A stretch of 64,000 nucleotides of DNA from Spirosoma agri (GTDB taxonomy: Bacteria > Bacteroidota > Bacteroidia > Cytophagales > Spirosomataceae): positions 3,596,001 through 3,660,000 of the forward strand of contig NZ_JAAGNZ010000001.1 of NCBI RefSeq assembly GCF_010747415.1, given 5' to 3'. The notes under the pieces were generated by a model. It ran no database searches, was not told the DNA's origin, and worked only from the letters and a program-made list of their open reading frames with translations. A program made the position numbers and the translations under genes. Shown here piece by piece: positions 60,796 to 64,000 of this stretch. Numbering within the stretch: the first letter of the stretch is position 1; every line of letters begins with the position of its first letter.

Positions 60796-62262
60796 TTATA
60801 CGGGTAGCGTGTTGATTTCCTGCTCCACTTCGGTCAGATCGGCTTTCGGGGCATCGCAGGTGGAGCAGCAATAGTCACCGGGTAGTTCCGAAAAAGCGGT
60901 TCCGGCCGGAATGCCATTCAGCACGTCACCGTATTGTTCGTCGTACACCGTGTAGCAATGCGGGCATTGATACACAATCGAAACGGGCACAAACGTAGGT
61001 TCTGGCTTTTCCGGTTCCAATCGAACGATTGCGGTACGTTCCTGCGCGCGCCGGGTATTGAACGTACGGCACAAACGGTTTATCTGATTGGGCAGGTGTA
61101 TCTTCAATAACCCCTTTTCAAACAGATGATATGTTCGGCTGTTGGGATTGAACGCGTCGGTGTAGTAGACATCATAGACACTGATCAGCGCTAACTGGCC
61201 GATCTGAAGCAGTGGCCGTTTCCGTACGAGCACTGAACCGAACACTTCCGATTTTGGCCGTGTCTGTATACCAAAGCAGAGGCCGAACGTTCGCGTGTCG
61301 TGCTTCTCGAAGTAACGCAGCACGTAATGTTTAAGCTGCGTTCCTTCGTCGGTATGGTCTTCCGTTTGCCAGGCCAGTTCGTTGGCCGCGTGGCGCACGT
61401 TGATGTTGTGCTTCCCCAGTATGTACGACCAGGCAGCCCGATCTTTCTCTTCGATCCCTTTGATAATGAGCGATTTCCAGGGCGTCACGCATAACTCACC
61501 AATCCGGGTCGTCAAACATACGGCGCAGACATCCAGCAGGAACGCAATCGAAAACTGTTCATCCCGACGATAAAGACCCAGCCACGAACGCTGTCCGTAT
61601 CGGTTGAATCCTTCGTAATAGGGCAGCGAAAATTCGGGGAGATGGACCTCATCCGTAGCCGGTTGTGTAATAAATGACTGTTCTGCAGTTACGGCTTTGT
61701 ATAGTTGCTCTTCGTCACGGTGACCCTGGTCCAGCATGGCCTCTTCAACCGCTTTGGCAAGCCGCCCGAGGTCGTTCACGTAGATCAATGTTGGCCATCG
61801 AAATAAGGTATTGCTTTGTTTGGGACGGACGTACAGATACCAGAAATGGGGTTCCGACGAAGCGATAAAATTCAGGTTTCCGGTAAAAAACGGCGTGAAA
61901 CTCTGGTTCGAATCAGACAGATTGACCTTTAATCTGGGCTGGTAATCAAACTGATCCAGAACGGTATGGTATTCGCTCTCGCGCAACCAGGCTCCGGTCC
62001 GAAACACATCTTCTCCACAGTAAGAGCTAATGATGTTCGGATACTGCTCCGTGTTGACTTCATAGACGATCTGGTGCTTTTTCAGGTCTTTTTCCAAAAA
62101 TCGCATGTCTTCGTAATGGACCGTCATCAGCAACTGCTGACGGGCTCCAAACCGCACGGTCCGAACTTTGGCGTCGTGAGCCAGGGTCAGGATGGTCTGC
62201 AACGTACCGGGCGATACGATCCCGGCGGGCATATTGATTTTTACGGTATAGTAATCGCGCAT
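60796..62262 (-). CDS. Nitrite/sulfite-reductase-like protein fused to rubredoxin
   Basis: The 488-residue protein has an N-terminal ferredoxin-like half-domain of the nitrite/sulfite reductase type (SPGTLQTILTLAHDAKVRTV followed by RFGARQQLLM). The pattern PNIISSYCGEDVFRTG and a second half-domain near residue 245 (TTRIGELCVTPWKSLIIKG) follow. The two Cys pairs that bind the siroheme-linked 4Fe-4S cluster are not present. The C-terminus is rubredoxin (CPHCYTVYDEQYGDV, ELPGDYCCSTCDAPKADL), with four Fe-binding Cys. It probably carries electrons or supports nitrate reductase rather than reducing nitrite itself. It is downstream of the nitrate reductase gene. Confidence 0.75.
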   Translation of the reverse strand: MRDYYTVKINMPAGIVSPGTLQTILTLAHDAKVRTVRFGARQQLLMTVHYEDMRFLEKDLKKHQIVYEVNTEQYPNIISSYCGEDVFRTGAWLRESEYHTVLDQFDYQPRLKVNLSDSNQSFTPFFTGNLNFIASSEPHFWYLYVRPKQSNTLFRWPTLIYVNDLGRLAKAVEEAMLDQGHRDEEQLYKAVTAEQSFITQPATDEVHLPEFSLPYYEGFNRYGQRSWLGLYRRDEQFSIAFLLDVCAVCLTTRIGELCVTPWKSLIIKGIEEKDRAAWSYILGKHNINVRHAANELAWQTEDHTDEGTQLKHYVLRYFEKHDTRTFGLCFGIQTRPKSEVFGSVLVRKRPLLQIGQLALISVYDVYYTDAFNPNSRTYHLFEKGLLKIHLPNQINRLCRTFNTRRAQERTAIVRLEPEKPEPTFVPVSIVYQCPHCYTVYDEQYGDVLNGIPAGTAFSELPGDYCCSTCDAPKADLTEVEQEINTLPV

Positions 62263-62272
62263 AGTTTTTTGT

Positions 62273-62383
62273 GTAGAGACCGCACCGGCGGACCGGCCAT
62301 CCCTGGTGTCTCATGTGCGTCAGCAATAAACCCATCCGGTCAGGAGACGCCAGGGATGGCCGGTCCGCCGGTGCGGTCTCTAC
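62273..62383. repeat. 40-bp-arm inverted repeat inside the nitrate operon
   Basis: Arms 62273-62312 and 62344-62383 are complementary in 39 of 40 positions (one G:T pair), with a 31-base loop. The ends read GTAGAGAC and GTCTCTAC. The TAG stop of the upstream nitrate reductase gene lies in the right arm, and the start of the rubredoxin gene is 10 bases from the left arm. Confidence 0.88.
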
Positions 62384-64000
62384 GCCAGCACGTTCATTTT
62401 TTCCAGAATACTCCGCACCTCGGGCCGGCACGAACCGCAGCCCGTTCCAGCCCCGGTCTTCTGACAAAGCTGCTGAAAATCGGTGCAGCCAGCCTGAATG
62501 GCACGTTCCAGATTTCCCTGCCCGATGGTGTTGCAGGAACAAACTAGTTTACCTTCCACCGGGTCCACTTTTTTGCTGGCCCGCAGCAGTTGCAGTCGTT
62601 TGTCGGATAGTTCAAGACCGTTGGCAATGAGGTCACGGAATTCGGCAAATTCATTTTTATCGCCGACCAGAATGGCCCCGACAAGCTTATCGGCCTGAAC
62701 GATGCACTTCTTATAATACCGTTTCGCTTTATCGATAAAGACAATTTCCTCATAATCGGCTCCGGCTGCTGTTGCGGGGCCAGCGGGTACTTCACTGATG
62801 CCGATACTACACAGATGCAGCCCTTCCATCTTGAGGATATTCATGGACAGGCTTCCGCGATACGGCTGTGAAATATCGCCCGCGATAAAGCGAGCGGCAA
62901 TGTCGGCCTGTTGCTCAGCCGCCAGTGTAACACCCCACATCTGACCATTCCACTGGGCTACTTCGCCAGCGGCAAAAATGTCGGGATCAGCCGTTTGCAG
63001 GTAATCGTTCACGACGACGCCCCGGTTACAGGTCAGCCCGGCGGCACGGGCCAGTTCAATGTTCGGCTCCGTTCCGATCGCCATCACCACTACCTGACAG
63101 GGCAGTTTTCGACCCGATTTCAGCGTAACGCCTTCCAGCCGGGTGGTTCCGGCAAACGTCTGTACTTCCTCGTTGAAATATACCTCAATGCCCCGGTCCA
63201 GCAGTTCAAGATAGAGCAATTCGCTGGCGAGCGCATCGAGCTGACGTTCCATAAACCGCCCTGATCGATGAATCAGCGCCACGCGAACGTCAATCTGACG
63301 CAACGAAGCCGCTAGTTCCAGCCCTAACAAACCGCCCCCAACCACAACAGCCTGGGGTGACTTTTGATCAAGAAAGGGCAATAAAGAATCAGCATCGAGT
63401 CGGGACCGCATGTTGAAAATGCCGGGCAGACGGGGTACGCCTTTGGGCATAAACGCGCGACTACCGGTTGCTAACAGAAGCTTATCGTACTGATGTTCAA
63501 TGCCATTGGTATCCGTAACGACCTTACAAGCCCGGTCGATATGCGCAATGCCAACGCCTTTATGAACAACGATGTTAGTGTCGGCAAACTGATCTTCCCG
63601 AAGCTTGACAAGTTGCTCCCAGCTCTGCTCGCCACTGATGTAGTCGGGCAGCAGAACCCGGTTATAAAAGGGATAAATCTCCTTGGAGAAGACGTGGATT
63701 TCGTCGTTACTGTTCAGCGTCCGGTACGTATTGATGAAGCCCAAACCAGCCGAACCAGCTCCAATGATGATAATCTTCTCAACGGGTTTCCGATACGCCA
63801 CGACCTCAACCGCCGAAAACTTGAAATCCGGCTCTTTCGAGCGCGGGTCTACGAGCGAATTCGTCAAATTATTGGCCCGGTTCAGGGTACTGATTCCCGG
63901 CGCGCCAGCCGGCATCTTACCCCAGTGCATCGGCAGAAAACACAACCCAACGCGAACATCTTCCGTCAGTTGCGCCTTCACACGCACGTGCCCGCGCCGG
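62380..64000 (-). CDS. Nitrate reductase fused to FAD/BFD reductase (partial at edge)
   Basis: The frame is open to the right edge of the window. The first visible residues (VRVKAQLTEDVRVGLCFLP, then NNLTNSLVDPRSKEPDFKFS and AVEV) are the C-terminal molybdopterin-binding domain of assimilatory nitrate reductase. They run without a break into a NirB-like FAD/NAD(P)H oxidoreductase (EKIIIIGAGSAGLGF; VVVGGGLLGLELAASL). The C-terminus is a BFD-type [2Fe-2S] domain (CSCNTIGQGNLERA ... GTGCGSCRPEV). A start at 63987 (GTG) would cut the molybdopterin domain and is rejected. It would pass electrons from NAD(P)H to nitrate within one chain. Confidence 0.85.
   Translation of the reverse strand, partial: RRGHVRVKAQLTEDVRVGLCFLPMHWGKMPAGAPGISTLNRANNLTNSLVDPRSKEPDFKFSAVEVVAYRKPVEKIIIIGAGSAGLGFINTYRTLNSNDEIHVFSKEIYPFYNRVLLPDYISGEQSWEQLVKLREDQFADTNIVVHKGVGIAHIDRACKVVTDTNGIEHQYDKLLLATGSRAFMPKGVPRLPGIFNMRSRLDADSLLPFLDQKSPQAVVVGGGLLGLELAASLRQIDVRVALIHRSGRFMERQLDALASELLYLELLDRGIEVYFNEEVQTFAGTTRLEGVTLKSGRKLPCQVVVMAIGTEPNIELARAAGLTCNRGVVVNDYLQTADPDIFAAGEVAQWNGQMWGVTLAAEQQADIAARFIAGDISQPYRGSLSMNILKMEGLHLCSIGISEVPAGPATAAGADYEEIVFIDKAKRYYKKCIVQADKLVGAILVGDKNEFAEFRDLIANGLELSDKRLQLLRASKKVDPVEGKLVCSCNTIGQGNLERAIQAGCTDFQQLCQKTGAGTGCGSCRPEVRSILEKMNVLA

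Noticed and set aside
1-64000. tRNA and rRNA genes
   Set aside because: No cloverleaf with a GTTCGAATC-type T-loop and no rRNA core sequence was noticed; only the RNase P RNA was recognised. A tRNA scan would be decisive.

Overview
The window looks like chromosome of a Bacteroidota bacterium of the Cytophagales, most like Spirosoma and relatives. This is inferred from a SusC/SusD outer-membrane pair, the end of a secreted protein with a type IX secretion-like tail, many TAnnTTTG promoter boxes, a DUF2027-Smr protein, an S16 protein with a long Ala/Glu tail, and a mid-GC base composition. No species can be named from sequence reading alone.

Layout. 1-5.9 kb: a partial secreted protein, a lipoprotein, then a lasso-peptide-type maturation locus. 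A B1-B2-kinase-nucleotidyltransferase operon on the minus strand converges on a plus-strand lasso cyclase, and no precursor peptide is visible. 5.9-13 kb: M3 oligopeptidase, a CpxP/Spy-like protein, a DctA symporter, a thioesterase, DUF2147, a flavin monooxygenase and CsbD. 13.1-19 kb: two tandem M16 zinc proteases. 19.1-22.3 kb: a leucine-rich-repeat protein, an EamA exporter and a DJ-1/PfpI protein. 22.4-25.7 kb: an SDR and an IlvD/Edd dehydratase, probably sugar-acid catabolism, separated by a RAYT transposase bounded by inward-facing pairs of REP palindromes. 25.9-30 kb: a lytic transglycosylase and an Mla-type lipid transport operon (permease, ATPase, MCE protein). 30-40.6 kb: envelope and secreted proteins, including a kelch-like lipoprotein, DUF4142, a beta-barrel, a serine hydrolase, EcsC, two L,D-transpeptidases, a fasciclin protein and an FKBP isomerase. 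40.5-47 kb: a 41-residue membrane protein, Sua5, an ACC-deaminase-like PLP enzyme, RluD, a GNAT and a GT51 transglycosylase. 47-49.7 kb: rpsP-rimM-trmD and the RNase P RNA gene. 49.8-54.8 kb: a SusD/SusC pair. 55.4-60.8 kb: DUF4403, DUF2027-Smr and a PIF1-like helicase. 60.8-64 kb: a nitrate-assimilation pair, with a nitrate reductase fused to an FAD/BFD reductase (cut by the window edge) and a siroheme-reductase-like protein fused to rubredoxin.

The most unusual feature is the number of long, often perfect intergenic palindromes. They fall into at least three families: the REP core CGAATTAATTCG linked to the RAYT; a family with a CCA loop, present twice; and single or other hairpins. In several copies the short core sits at the centre of a longer perfect palindrome whose outer arms are unrelated between copies. 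The second notable point is the paeninodin-like lasso locus with its split, convergent layout and missing precursor.
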